Part shown: one piece after another, positions 9,441 to 19,024 of the stretch
How the letters are laid out: each line of letters begins with the position of its first letter
Position numbering within the stretch: the stretch's first letter is position 1
Origin: an uncultured Lachnospiraceae bacterium
Lineage (GTDB): Bacteria > Bacillota > Clostridia > Lachnospirales > Lachnospiraceae
Reading direction: 5' to 3'
NCBI GenBank assembly: GCA_947178125.1
Contig: CAMWXB010000004.1
Span: 46,418 to 110,417 of the forward strand
DNA: 64,000 nt
Made by a program: the position numbers and the translations under genes
The notes under the pieces: generated by a model
The model's input: the letters and a program-made list of their open reading frames with translations, nothing else
Told to the model about the DNA's origin: nothing
Database searches by the model: none

Positions 9441-9690
9441 GGGAGTGAAGATATTCTAAGGCGGCCCAGAACGCCACCTAAGAATATCTAAGTCACTCCC
9501 GAAAAATGCCTTGAAAAGCAGGCATTCTTCCAGCAAAAGTGGAGTGAAGATATTCTAAGGCGGCCCAGAACGCCGCCTAAGAATATCTAAGTCACTCCCG
9601 AAAGAATGCCTTGAAAAGCAGGCATTCTTCCAAATAGAGGGAGTGAAGATATTCTAGGGCGTCAAAGAACGCGCCCAAGAATTTAGAGTA
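9441..9690. repeat. Tandem array of ~99-bp double-hairpin units (two full, one degenerate)
   Basis: gggagtgaagatattctaaggcggcccagaacgccgcctaagaatatctaagtcactccc + GAATGCCttgaaaagcaGGCATTC repeated at 9441 and 9541; partial third copy from 9639. Confidence 0.92.
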
Positions 9691-9713
9691 AGTAGAGAAG
9701 GGAGAGGAGCAGT

Positions 9714-10277
9714 ATGGCAAGAAATGAACGGGGTGCGGGGAGGAAACCGGCGCTTTCGGCAGAAGACGTGAAGATCATCAGGGAACGGCATGAAACGGGT
9801 GCGACGGTTACGGCACTGGCGAAGGAGTATGGGATTTCCAGACAGGTATTGTCCGGTTATCTGAACCAGAACAACGACAAAGAGAAAGAGAACTATAATA
9901 CAGCAAAATCATGGGAGAGGCTGAACAAGGCCTTTCAGGGCATCGATGCTGCAGAATACACGATGCGCATGGAATTTATGTGCGGCGAGGACTGCTGCAC
10001 GGTGATCCTTGTCAACCGGGAGGAGGAAAAGATTGCGGTCATGAACGAGACCGACGACCTGCTTCACCGCGCTTTTGGCATCAAGGTAAAGCCGGACTGG
10101 GCGGATTTTGAGGAATTTCTGGAAAGCCGCTGTTTTCCGAGGGAAAGAGAGGATATTGACCTGATTCTGGATGACCTGGAACTGGATGAGTACGACCCGT
10201 TTGCGATTGTCGAGCGGACGGGCGGCAGAATGGCGGAAGATTTGCAGTGGCTCAAAATCAGATATTATAAAGCGTAG
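9714..10277 (+). CDS. HTH protein with acidic C-terminal domain, partner of downstream HipA-like kinase
   Basis: GRKPALSAEDVKIIRERHETGATVTALAKEYGISRQVLSGYL resolvase-type HTH; ATG 9714 after gggagagg. Confidence 0.65.
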   Translation: MARNERGAGRKPALSAEDVKIIRERHETGATVTALAKEYGISRQVLSGYLNQNNDKEKENYNTAKSWERLNKAFQGIDAAEYTMRMEFMCGEDCCTVILVNREEEKIAVMNETDDLLHRAFGIKVKPDWADFEEFLESRCFPREREDIDLILDDLELDEYDPFAIVERTGGRMAEDLQWLKIRYYKA

Positions 10278-10292
10278 GGGGGGGTGTTTTCT

Positions 10293-11129
10293 ATGAGTAC
10301 GATAGAAATTTCGAAAGATTATATTGTGACCGGAGCAGAGTATTCTTCTCTTGGCAGTCAAATGAAGTGGAAACAGGATGGTTACTGGTATAAGGCCGAC
10401 ATGCTCGGCTTTGAGAGTCTGGCGGAGGCAGTCGTGTCCCATTTGTTGAAACGTTCCAATATCGGAGAGTTTGCGGCGTATGAGCCTGTCACCATTTCTT
10501 ATGAAGGGCAGCAGTACAGGGGGTGCCGCAGTCCGGAGTTTAAGAAGGACAAAGAAGAACTGATATCGCTCGAACGCCTGACAAAAAGCTACACGAGTTT
10601 CGGACTTGCGCAGATGCTGGAGCGGATCACGGATGTGGAGGAACGTATTTTATACACGGTGGAACTGGTGGAAAATCTGACCGGTCTGGATGAGTTCGGC
10701 GTTTACCTGACCAGTTTATTAGAACTCGATGCTTTCTTTTTGAATGTAGGCCGCCATACCGGCAATATCATGCTGCTGTATGATACGGAAAAGAAGGAAT
10801 ATCGCTTTGCCCCTGTTTTTGATATGGCGCAGGCATTGTTTTCGGATACGAAAAATGTCTGTCCGCCGGAAAAAGGCATGGTGGAGTGCTATCATGCCGT
10901 TACGGCCAGACCTTTTTCAGGTAACTTTGACGAACAGTTGAAAGTGGCGAACGAACTCTACGGTAAGCACCTGAAATTCGATTTTTCGGTGAATGAGATG
11001 ATCAATTCCGTCCGCGATGTTCTGAACGGTATGCAGAACGGGCGCGCTTATCATGGTGCGGAAAAAAGAAGAATCGGTGAAATCATCCGTTTTCAGGCGA
11101 AAAAATACCAGTACATGTTTAAAAAATAA
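10293..11129 (+). CDS. HipA/CtkA-like protein kinase-fold protein
   Basis: WYKADMLGFESLAEAVVSHLLKRSNI...LLELDAFFLNVGRHTGNIMLLYDTEKKEYRFAPVFDMAQALFSD resembles the HipA catalytic/metal-binding segments. Confidence 0.6.
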   Translation: MSTIEISKDYIVTGAEYSSLGSQMKWKQDGYWYKADMLGFESLAEAVVSHLLKRSNIGEFAAYEPVTISYEGQQYRGCRSPEFKKDKEELISLERLTKSYTSFGLAQMLERITDVEERILYTVELVENLTGLDEFGVYLTSLLELDAFFLNVGRHTGNIMLLYDTEKKEYRFAPVFDMAQALFSDTKNVCPPEKGMVECYHAVTARPFSGNFDEQLKVANELYGKHLKFDFSVNEMINSVRDVLNGMQNGRAYHGAEKRRIGEIIRFQAKKYQYMFKK

Positions 11130-11234
11130 TAAATTTTAAAAAATTAAAAAAATTTTAGAAAATATTGAAGACATAAAAAGGCCTTTTCCGTTCTAATTAT
11201 TGAAGACGCAGAAAACAGAGGGGAGGCGGGGAAC

Positions 11235-11753
11235 ATACAAACGGAAGAACAATTAACAGCGCTGATCGATTCTTACCAGAATCTTGTTTTTTCCATCTGC
11301 TATAAGATGACAGCAGATTATTTCGCCGCCGAGGACCTGGCACAGGAAACATTCCTTTCTGCGTATGAGCATTTGAGGAACTTCGATGGCAGTAATCCGA
11401 AAGCGTGGCTCTGCAGGATTGCGACCAATAAATGTATCGACTATATGTCCCATTCCGGAAGAAGGAGCATCCCCACGGAGGATATCTATCTGGAAAGCAG
11501 TATGGAGGCAGCGGATACGTCAAAGTCGCCGGAAGCAGTCTGCATGGAACAGGAAACGAAGGAAATGCTGCTGATGAATTGCAGGCGTTTAAAAAAGCCT
11601 TATGACGAAATTGCCAAAGCATACTATTATGACGAAATGGATGTCAGGGAGATTGCCGGAAGCCGCGGCATGAAGGTTAAGACGGTACAGACGCAGGTTT
11701 ACAGGGCGCGCAGTATGCTGCGGAAAATATACAGAAAGGAGAACAGCGCATGA
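11235..11753 (+). CDS. ECF-type RNA polymerase sigma factor (start codon uncertain)
   Basis: Frame continues upstream of ATG 11307 as IQTEEQLTALIDSYQNLVFSICYKMTADYFAAEDLAQETFLSAYEHLRNFDGSNPKAWLCRIATNKCIDYM; sigma r4 PYDEIAKAYYYDEMDVREIAGSRGMKVKTVQTQVYRARSMLRK. Confidence 0.85.
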   Translation: MQTEEQLTALIDSYQNLVFSICYKMTADYFAAEDLAQETFLSAYEHLRNFDGSNPKAWLCRIATNKCIDYMSHSGRRSIPTEDIYLESSMEAADTSKSPEAVCMEQETKEMLLMNCRRLKKPYDEIAKAYYYDEMDVREIAGSRGMKVKTVQTQVYRARSMLRKIYRKENSA

Positions 11754-12226
11754 ACAGGGTAGAAGATAATATCAGAAATTACACAAAGAGCGGCATGACG
11801 AAGCGGGCGGTTCCGTCCTATCTGTCTGATGAAGCGTTGCAGGAGCTGATCGCGGCGACCGAAGCGGAGCCGATGATGTGTCCCCCGAAAGGTTTTCGGG
11901 ATGAGATCATTGAACGGGTCCATCGGAAAAGAAAGCGCATGAAAAATGTATCGCTGTTCTCTTACAGCATGAAAGTCATTGCGGCGACTGCGGCGGCGCT
12001 CAGCCTCATTTTGATCGTACCGGAAAATATCCGTCCGGAAGACGGCGGCAAAGCCGGAATGATGCAGGAATGGCAGGACGAAGAGGATTCAAAAAGGCCG
12101 GTTTCGGAAGCGGAGTGGCTGGAGCAGCAGGGATTCCTGTACCGTTTCAGCAACAGACTGGATGAAGCCTGCAGCAGATTGAACGGAAGATTAGATCGAT
12201 TAATTGGAACGGAGGGTCAATATTAA
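11750..12226 (+). CDS. Putative anti-sigma factor / single-pass membrane protein
   Basis: Overlaps sigma gene stop; one TM segment (MKVIAATAAALSLILIV) after a cytoplasmic basic stretch. Confidence 0.55.
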   Translation: MNRVEDNIRNYTKSGMTKRAVPSYLSDEALQELIAATEAEPMMCPPKGFRDEIIERVHRKRKRMKNVSLFSYSMKVIAATAAALSLILIVPENIRPEDGGKAGMMQEWQDEEDSKRPVSEAEWLEQQGFLYRFSNRLDEACSRLNGRLDRLIGTEGQY

Positions 12227-12888
12227 TGAAAAAGAAGAAAAATCGTTTTTTACTGTTTTGTTTTTCATTCCTGCCCGGGGCGGGAGAAATGTATCTTGGT
12301 TTTATGAAAACGGGCATCAGCCTGCTGAGCATTTTTGCAATATGTGTTATGCTGACCGGTTATACGGGAATTGGCATTGTGGCGTTTCTGCCGTTCGTTA
12401 TCTGGGTATACAGTTTTTTCCATGCGAATAATCTGGGCGCCCTGAGCGATGAAGAATTTTACCGGGTCGAGGACGGATACCTGTTCGGTCTCAATGAAAC
12501 GGAACTTGGCTCTGTCAAAGATTCCATTGTGGGAAAATACCGGAAAGCGCTCGCGCTCATCCTGATCATTCTGGGCGCTTCCATGCTCTGGCAGGCATTC
12601 TGCCGTATGCTGCGGCATCTTGTAGGAAGTGATTTTTATTATGAATATATTTCCCGGTTCACCGGCATCGTCAGCGATGACCTGCCGAAAGTCATCATTG
12701 CCCTTGTCGTGATCTGGCTGGGTGTCAAGCTGATACAGGGGAAAAAAGAAGAACTGGATAAACTGGAGGATATAAAAAGTCCTGCGGCTGCAAATCCTGC
12801 GGGAAATACCGAAAATGGAATACCGGTAGAACGGATTGAGCAGGTAGAAGTCGTGGAAAATACAGAAGAAAATAACGGCAGCGTTTGA
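12226..12888 (+). CDS. Multi-pass membrane protein of the sigma module
   Basis: FLLFCFSFLPGAGEMYLGFMKTGISLLSIFAICVMLTGYTGIGIVAFLPFVIWVYSFF..; start overlaps preceding stop. Confidence 0.65.
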   Translation: MKKKKNRFLLFCFSFLPGAGEMYLGFMKTGISLLSIFAICVMLTGYTGIGIVAFLPFVIWVYSFFHANNLGALSDEEFYRVEDGYLFGLNETELGSVKDSIVGKYRKALALILIILGASMLWQAFCRMLRHLVGSDFYYEYISRFTGIVSDDLPKVIIALVVIWLGVKLIQGKKEELDKLEDIKSPAAANPAGNTENGIPVERIEQVEVVENTEENNGSV

Positions 12889-12932
12889 ACGGGACAAATA
12901 TCTCAGGTTGAGAGAAAGGCAGGGTTATTTTT

Positions 12933-13316
12933 ATGAATGAATCGGAAAATGCAAAAACAATGGAAATGCCGGGAATGACAGATACGAAAAGACTGGAAAA
13001 AGCGCCGGCCGGCCGTACGCATAGAGTCGGTACGGTCACCTGTGGTCTTGTCTTAATTCTATATGGTATTCTGTTCCTTGTCCGCATGGCGCTGCCCGCA
13101 ATTAATTACAGATGGATTTTCGAATGCTGGCCAATCGTCCTGATTTTCCTCGGCGTGGAAATTCTGCTTGGCTGTATCGGAAAGAATGCGGAAAAAACGA
13201 ACTTTAAATATGATTTCGGTTCCGTTCTCATTATTCTGCTCATGATGCTTTTTTCGATGATCATGGCGGCGGTCGATTATGGAATGTGGTACGGAGGATA
13301 TTATTATGGCTTTTAG
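12933..13316 (+). CDS. Small membrane protein, LiaF/DUF5668-like TM region
   Basis: GTVTCGLVLILYGILFLVRMALPAINYRWIFECWPIVLIFLGVEILLGCI. Confidence 0.6.
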   Translation: MNESENAKTMEMPGMTDTKRLEKAPAGRTHRVGTVTCGLVLILYGILFLVRMALPAINYRWIFECWPIVLIFLGVEILLGCIGKNAEKTNFKYDFGSVLIILLMMLFSMIMAAVDYGMWYGGYYYGF

Positions 13317-14285
13317 GAAAAACAGAAGAACTGTCATGGCGGCAGCGGCTGCCTGCTCCCTGCTCATGCTTTCCGGATGTGCCGCGGCTCCGATAGGAGA
13401 ACACAGCGAGGTCTCCCTTCAGTTTTTTGGCCGCCATTCGAGCTACTACAGCGATTTTACCGCAGAGACGGAGGACGGCGGTTATCGGATTCAGGGAACC
13501 GCATATCTTGGGGACGATGCGGAAAGCGGTATCGTGAGAATGAGCGCCGAGGAGGAGCAGACCGCTACGGTCGAAGGCGCGCTGGATGGAAAAAAGGGTA
13601 GTCTCCGCCTTGTGTACACCGCGGCGGACGGAACGGAGACCGTGATAGCGGAATGCGAAGACGCCTCTTATGAAGCCTTCGACACCAGCCTGAAGGTCAC
13701 GGAAGAGGAAAGCGTGCTCAAACTTTCGGGAAACGGTGATTATGAAGTCTGCGATTTTGAGATTTTCATCGTCGGAGACGGCATCCGCTATAATCTGGGA
13801 AAGGGCGGAAACGGAGATGCTTCGGAGGCGGTGGAATCGTTTGAGGCACCTGAAGTACCTAACGTATCTGACGCCTTCTATGAGCCGGAAATTCCGAATG
13901 AGCCTGACGTGCCTGATGCGTCGGAACTGCCGGAACTATCGGAGCTGCCGGAATTGCCGGACTGCCCGATATGCCGGATGGCCCCATCGTCGATAACTGG
14001 CCGGAGAGCATCGAATGTGTGGCCGATGGCATGAATGCGGAACCCTATCGTTTTGAACTTGTAATTGATGCGCCCGTGACCCTTTCTCTGTCCTGTGTGA
14101 CAGCAGAAGGCCGGCTGCGCATACAGATCAAAGATTCCGATGAAAAAATCCTGTTCGATGAAAAGAACATCGACATGGAAGATTTCGAAATCCCCATAGA
14201 CACTCCGGACACCTGCACGGTATCCGTCTGGGCAGAGCAGTACTATGGAAAATTTGAAATCAAACCGGATAGCGTATCGAAATAA
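13306..14285 (+). pseudogene. Lipoprotein gene with apparent -1 nt frameshift in a Pro/acidic repeat tract
   Basis: MAFRKNRRTVMAAAAACSLLMLSGCAAAP lipobox; coding continues in another frame from ~13965 (PDMPDGPIVDNWPESIECVADGMNAEPYRFELVI...). Confidence 0.6.
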
Positions 14286-14345
14286 CTGCAATGGACGTGA
14301 AATTGAGAAGCCGGACATAACGTTGTCCGGCTCCATTTAAGTTCG

Positions 14346-14843
14346 TCAGGAATATACAACTTCCCGTTTATCAAGAAACTTCCCCATCGCCTTATCCCAC
14401 AGTTCATCCGCGCTTTTATCCAGAATAAAAGTATGAAAAGAAGTTCCTGTCACCAGCGTCAGGCCGGTTTCGTCATATTTGACCGTCAGGACAAATGCTT
14501 TGACCTGCTGCGGTGTAATGCCGGTATCGCCTTTTTGCAGAATCGAAGCGACATGCTCCGGGATGAGATGGAGCACAAATTTGAAAGCGCTGGGCGTGCG
14601 GTTTCCTTTGATGAGGGAGTAGCAGATGGGCCGGAGTTTTTTCCATTCGGTGAAATCATAGGGCCGTATCTCTTTATCTTCCCATTCTTCCGCCGTATAG
14701 AAATCCCTGTTTTGCCGGCCGTCTATCTGAAAAGTATTATAAGTGCTGATAGAAGCCTCTTCGACCAGAAACAGATCAAAAGCTTCAGAGGCCAGAAATT
14801 TTCCCATAAATTGTTTGACATTTTTTATTTTAAAAGCAATCAT
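14346..14843 (-). CDS. DUF5721-like protein
   Basis: MIAFKIKNVKQFMGKFLASEAFDLFLVEEASISTYNTFQIDGRQNRDFYTAEE. Confidence 0.6.
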   Translation of the reverse strand: MIAFKIKNVKQFMGKFLASEAFDLFLVEEASISTYNTFQIDGRQNRDFYTAEEWEDKEIRPYDFTEWKKLRPICYSLIKGNRTPSAFKFVLHLIPEHVASILQKGDTGITPQQVKAFVLTVKYDETGLTLVTGTSFHTFILDKSADELWDKAMGKFLDKREVVYS

Positions 14844-15080
14844 TGTTAGAACTATGCTCCTCTCCCTGCTTACGAATCTTACGCAATTGTCTGCCTGCGT
14901 ATTCTGTTCTTCTCTCTCAAATTCTAACCATTCCGCTCAATCCTTGTCAACTCCTTCATGAAAATATTCATGAAGGAAAATTTTCATGAATGAAAGTAAA
15001 GAAAATCTATTTACAGAACAAAGCATCTCGTGTTATCATAAGTAGTAATCAAAACCATGTGGAATAGTTGCGGAGGCTTT

Positions 15081-15917
15081 ATGAAGTATAAAATTGTAGT
15101 AGACAGTTGTTGTGAATTGCCGGAAGAATATAGAGAAGACGAACGGTTCCAGTTTGTTCCGTTAGGGCTGGAAGTGGGCGATTATCAGATTATGGATGAC
15201 AGGGATTTTAATCAGGCGGAATTTCTTGCACAGGTCGCAGTCTGTCCTACATGCCCCAAATCATCCTGTCCGTCGCCGGAAAAATATATGGAGGCATATC
15301 GCACCGAGGCAGAAAACGTCTTTGTGATCACCTTATCTTCACACCTGAGCGGCAGTTATAACAGTGCGGCGCTCGGGAAAAACCTGTATCATGAGCAGTA
15401 CGGGGAGAAAAATATCTGCATCTTCGATTCTGAATCGGCGAGTAGCGGGGAGACACAATACGCCCTGAAAGCGATGGAACTTCAGGAGAAAGGGCTTTCA
15501 TTTGAAGATACCGTGAAAGAACTGGAAGCCTTCCGTGAAGAAATGAAGACCTATTTCATTCTGGATAATCTGGAAACGCTGCGGAAGAACGGAAGACTCA
15601 CCGGCGTAAAGGCAATGGTCGTATCCACGTTGAATATCAAACCAATCATGTGCGGCGACCATGGTGTCATTAAGCAGAAAAGTCAGGCGGTCGGCATGAA
15701 GAAAGCGATCATCAGGCTGGCAGGCATTATGGTATCGGAAGTGCCGGATATGAAGGACAGAACGCTGATGATATCCCATTGTAACTGTCCGGACAGAGCC
15801 GCTTTTGTAAAAAAAGAGCTGCTTGCGAGGACGGAGGTCAAAGATGTCATCATCATGGATACCGCAGGAATCAGCAGTATGTATGCCAATGACGGCGGCG
15901 TGATCGTAACGATATGA
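15081..15917 (+). CDS. DegV family fatty-acid-binding protein
   Basis: YKIVVDSCCELPEEY..FVPLGLEVGDYQIMDD..FVITLSSHLSGSYNSA..IFDSESASSGETQYALKA. Confidence 0.92.
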   Translation: MKYKIVVDSCCELPEEYREDERFQFVPLGLEVGDYQIMDDRDFNQAEFLAQVAVCPTCPKSSCPSPEKYMEAYRTEAENVFVITLSSHLSGSYNSAALGKNLYHEQYGEKNICIFDSESASSGETQYALKAMELQEKGLSFEDTVKELEAFREEMKTYFILDNLETLRKNGRLTGVKAMVVSTLNIKPIMCGDHGVIKQKSQAVGMKKAIIRLAGIMVSEVPDMKDRTLMISHCNCPDRAAFVKKELLARTEVKDVIIMDTAGISSMYANDGGVIVTI

Positions 15918-15923
15918 ACATAG

Positions 15924-15953
15924 AAAGAGGATTCGCGATGCGAATCCTCTTTT
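15924..15953 (+). terminator. Rho-independent terminator after degV
   Basis: AAAGAGGATTCGcgatCGAATCCTCTTTT-like stem followed by T-rich sequence. Confidence 0.8.
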
Positions 15954-15992
15954 CTTGCTTTCTTGCAGCGCAAGCTGCTGAGCTTGCGCTTT

Positions 15993-16286
15993 TTATATGA
16001 TCGCAAACTGAATCGGTGAATAAATCAGGATAATGACGATTGCAATCTGCAGAAACAGGATTGCGGGCATTCCGTAGAGGAAATACCAGTGTCTCGTCTT
16101 GTGGTGGAACAGGTGCATGCCTATCGTCGTGCCCAGGCTTCCGCCCACAAGAGCGATGATGAACAGCGTGGATTCGGGAATCCGCCATGCCCTTTTTCTT
16201 GCTTTCCGTTTGTCGATTCCCATCATCAAAAGCCCTGTTAAATTAATGATTGCCAGATAAAGAACAATATAGGAGATAACGCCCAT
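15993..16286 (-). CDS. DUF1294 membrane protein
   Basis: NLTGLLMMGIDKRKARKRAWRIPESTLFIIALVGGSLGTTIGMHLFHHKTRHWYFLYGMP. Confidence 0.88.
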   Translation of the reverse strand: MGVISYIVLYLAIINLTGLLMMGIDKRKARKRAWRIPESTLFIIALVGGSLGTTIGMHLFHHKTRHWYFLYGMPAILFLQIAIVIILIYSPIQFAII

Positions 16287-16299
16287 AATACCCTTCTTT

Positions 16300-17526
16300 C
16301 TAGTTATTGGAAAGGCCTTCTGCTTCCTGCATCTTCATCGCGCGTACTTTGCTTGCCAGACCGAAGAGGTTGATAAAGCCTTCGGCATCGTGGTGGTCAT
16401 ACAGATCGCCTGTCGTAAAGGAGGCGATACTTTCGTTGTACAGTGAGTACGGAGAAGTCGTGCCGGCTTTGATGATATTGCCTTTGTAAAGCTTGAATTT
16501 TACTTCGCCGGTAACATATTTCTGCGTGGATTCGATAAAAGCCTGTACGGCCTCGCGGAGCGGTGTGAACCATTTTCCTTCGTATACGATTTGGGCAAAT
16601 TTATTGCCGAGGTCTGCTTTTAACGCATAAGTGTCGCGGTCGAGGATTAGTTCTTCCAACTGCTGATGCGCTTCATACAGAATGGTTCCGCCGGGTGTTT
16701 CATATACGCCGCGGGATTTCATGCCGACAACGCGGTTTTCTACGATATCGACGATGCCGATGCCGTGCTTTCCGCCGAGTTCATTCAGAACAGCGATGAT
16801 TTCGGATACTTTCATTTTCTTGCCGTTTACGGAAGTCGGAATACCCTTTTCAAAGGTCATCGTAACATATTCACCTTCATCGGGCGCCTTCTCAGGCGTT
16901 GTGCCGAGCACTAACAGATGTTCGTAGTTCGGTTCATTGGCCGGGTCTTCCAGTTCCAGGCCTTCGTGGCTGATATGCCATAAATTACGGTCACGGCTGT
17001 AACTGTTGTCAGCGGAAAAAGGCAGGTTGATGCCATGCTGGCGGCAATACTCGATTTCCTCTTCACGGGAATTCAGGTTCCACTTCTCATTTCTCCATGC
17101 TGCAATGATCTTTAAATCGGGTGCGAGAGCTTTTACGGCAAGTTCGAAACGAATCTGGTCATTTCCCTTGCCCGTTGCGCCATGGCAGATAGCCGTTGCC
17201 CCTTCCTTACGGGCAACTTCAACTAATTTTTTAGCGATAACAGGTCTTGCCATCGAAGTGCCGAGCAGATATTTGTTCTCATAAACAGCATGAGCCTGTA
17301 CACAGGGAACGATAAAATCATCGCAGAATTCATCCGTTAAATCTTCCACATATAATTTGGAAGCGCCGCTGGATAACGCTCTTTCTTCCAGTCCGTCGAG
17401 TTCTTCGCCCTGTCCGCAGTTACCGCAGACGCAGATAACGTCATAATCAAAATTTTCCTTTAACCAGGGGATGATAACGGTTGTATCAAGTCCGCCCGAA
17501 TAAGCAAGCACAACTTTTTCTTTCAT
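16300..17526 (-). CDS. argG: Argininosuccinate synthase
   Basis: [55 protein letters not shown]. Confidence 0.98.
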   Translation of the reverse strand: MKEKVVLAYSGGLDTTVIIPWLKENFDYDVICVCGNCGQGEELDGLEERALSSGASKLYVEDLTDEFCDDFIVPCVQAHAVYENKYLLGTSMARPVIAKKLVEVARKEGATAICHGATGKGNDQIRFELAVKALAPDLKIIAAWRNEKWNLNSREEEIEYCRQHGINLPFSADNSYSRDRNLWHISHEGLELEDPANEPNYEHLLVLGTTPEKAPDEGEYVTMTFEKGIPTSVNGKKMKVSEIIAVLNELGGKHGIGIVDIVENRVVGMKSRGVYETPGGTILYEAHQQLEELILDRDTYALKADLGNKFAQIVYEGKWFTPLREAVQAFIESTQKYVTGEVKFKLYKGNIIKAGTTSPYSLYNESIASFTTGDLYDHHDAEGFINLFGLASKVRAMKMQEAEGLSNN

Positions 17527-17610
17527 AATGATTCCTCCAGATTTGTAATATTTGTACTATGTATTAAAATGTTCTCCCAACAATAAACAATATACAACAA
17601 TCAAAAGAAG

Positions 17611-17719
17611 AATGCAAGTGTAATTTTATGCAAACCATTTTATAAAAAGTGGATTTTTATGCAAATAGAGTGAATATTTATAAAAAAGTATTGCATATTA
17701 TGCAAAAAAGGTGTATGAT
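17611..17719. promoter_or_regulatory. Putative ArgR operator region in the divergent argG/argC intergenic region with argC promoter
   Basis: Three TTATGCAAA half-sites (about 17626, 17657, 17698); palindrome TTGCATATTATGCAA; TTGCAT-17 nt-TATGAT promoter 17691-17719. Confidence 0.55.
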
Positions 17720-17877
17720 TTGGACATTCTTTTCATTTTATTATTTGAAAGATGAAAAGAGTATGATAGAATAGAAAGGTGTAAATTGCCGAAGTATGTC
17801 TTTTGAGATGGAACCGGTATAAATGAATGCTGGTATCTGGTACATGAGGTATAAGATAAGAAAGGAAATGAAGCGAA

Positions 17878-18945
17878 ATGGTTAAAGCGGGAATCATCGG
17901 GGCGACCGGATATGCCGGCGGAGAGCTCGTCAGGATTCTGACGGGGCACAAAGAAGTGGAAATCAAATGGTATGGCTCCAGAAGTTATATAGATAAGAAG
18001 TATTGTGAAGTCTACCAGAATATGTTTCAGATTGTGGATGATGTCTGTATGGATGATAACATGGAAGAACTTGCAGAACAGGTGGATGTTATCTTTACGG
18101 CGACACCGCAGGGCCTCTGCGCTTCTCTTGTGAACGATGAGATTCTTTCCAAAGTGAAGATTATCGACCTGAGCGCCGATTTCAGGATCAAAGATGTATC
18201 CGTCTATGAGAAATGGTACGGAATCACCCATAAAGCGCCGCAGTATATCGGGGAAGCCGTGTATGGGCTGTGCGAGCTGAACCGGGAAGCAGTCAAAAAA
18301 GCAAGGTTGACGGCAAATCCCGGCTGTTACACGACCTGTTCCATCCTGACGGCGTGGCCGCTTGTGAAGGAAGGGCTTATCGATGCCGATACGCTGATCA
18401 TCGATGCGAAGAGCGGGACATCCGGTGCGGGACGCGGTGCGAAAGTGCCGAACCTGTATTGTGAAGTCAATGAAAATATTAAGGCATACGGCGTGGCGGG
18501 CCACAGACATACGCCGGAAATCGAGGAACAGCTGGGGTATGCCGCAGGCAGACCGCTGACGCTCAATTTTACGCCTCATCTTGTACCGATGAACAGGGGC
18601 ATTCTTGTAACGGAATATGCTTCACTGAAACCGGTGAAAAAGGAAGATGGCAGCATGGGACTGCCCGATTACGAGCAGATTAAGGCGGTCTATGATAAAT
18701 ATTATAAGGAAGAAAAATTTGTCCGCGTTCTGGAAAAAGGCATCTGCCCGGAGACAAAATGGGTGGAGGGCAGCAATTATGTGGATATTAATTTTGTGAT
18801 CGACGAACGGACCGGCCGCATCATCATGATGGGCGCCTTGGATAATCTGGTAAAAGGCGCGGCGGGGCAGGCGGTGCAGAACATGAACCTGATGTTCGGC
18901 CTGAAGGAAAGCGAAGGACTGGAGTTAGTGCCAATGTTCCCATAG
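17878..18945 (+). CDS. argC: N-acetyl-gamma-glutamyl-phosphate reductase
   Basis: KAGIIGATGYAGGELVRIL..NPGCYTTCSILTAWPL..AGHRHTPEIEEQL. Confidence 0.97.
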   Translation: MVKAGIIGATGYAGGELVRILTGHKEVEIKWYGSRSYIDKKYCEVYQNMFQIVDDVCMDDNMEELAEQVDVIFTATPQGLCASLVNDEILSKVKIIDLSADFRIKDVSVYEKWYGITHKAPQYIGEAVYGLCELNREAVKKARLTANPGCYTTCSILTAWPLVKEGLIDADTLIIDAKSGTSGAGRGAKVPNLYCEVNENIKAYGVAGHRHTPEIEEQLGYAAGRPLTLNFTPHLVPMNRGILVTEYASLKPVKKEDGSMGLPDYEQIKAVYDKYYKEEKFVRVLEKGICPETKWVEGSNYVDINFVIDERTGRIIMMGALDNLVKGAAGQAVQNMNLMFGLKESEGLELVPMFP

Positions 18946-19024
18946 GGTGAGAAAGAATGTCCTCGATGCGGGCATTCTTCCTGTGATTTATGGGGACTGA
19001 GGGCGCCATGGAAGGAGAATAAAT

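Noticed and set aside
9441-9690. Possible CRISPR array
   Set aside because: Only two full ~99-bp near-identical units with no variable spacers; units are internally palindromic double hairpins.
13971-14285. Independent 104-aa gene starting MPDGPIVDNW
   Set aside because: Continues the Pro/acidic repeat of the upstream lipoprotein frame with no RBS; better explained as its frameshifted C-terminal part.
17698-18579. 293-aa minus-strand ORF overlapping argC and the arg intergenic region
   Set aside because: Overlaps well-supported argC and the promoter region; peptide has no domain-like pattern.
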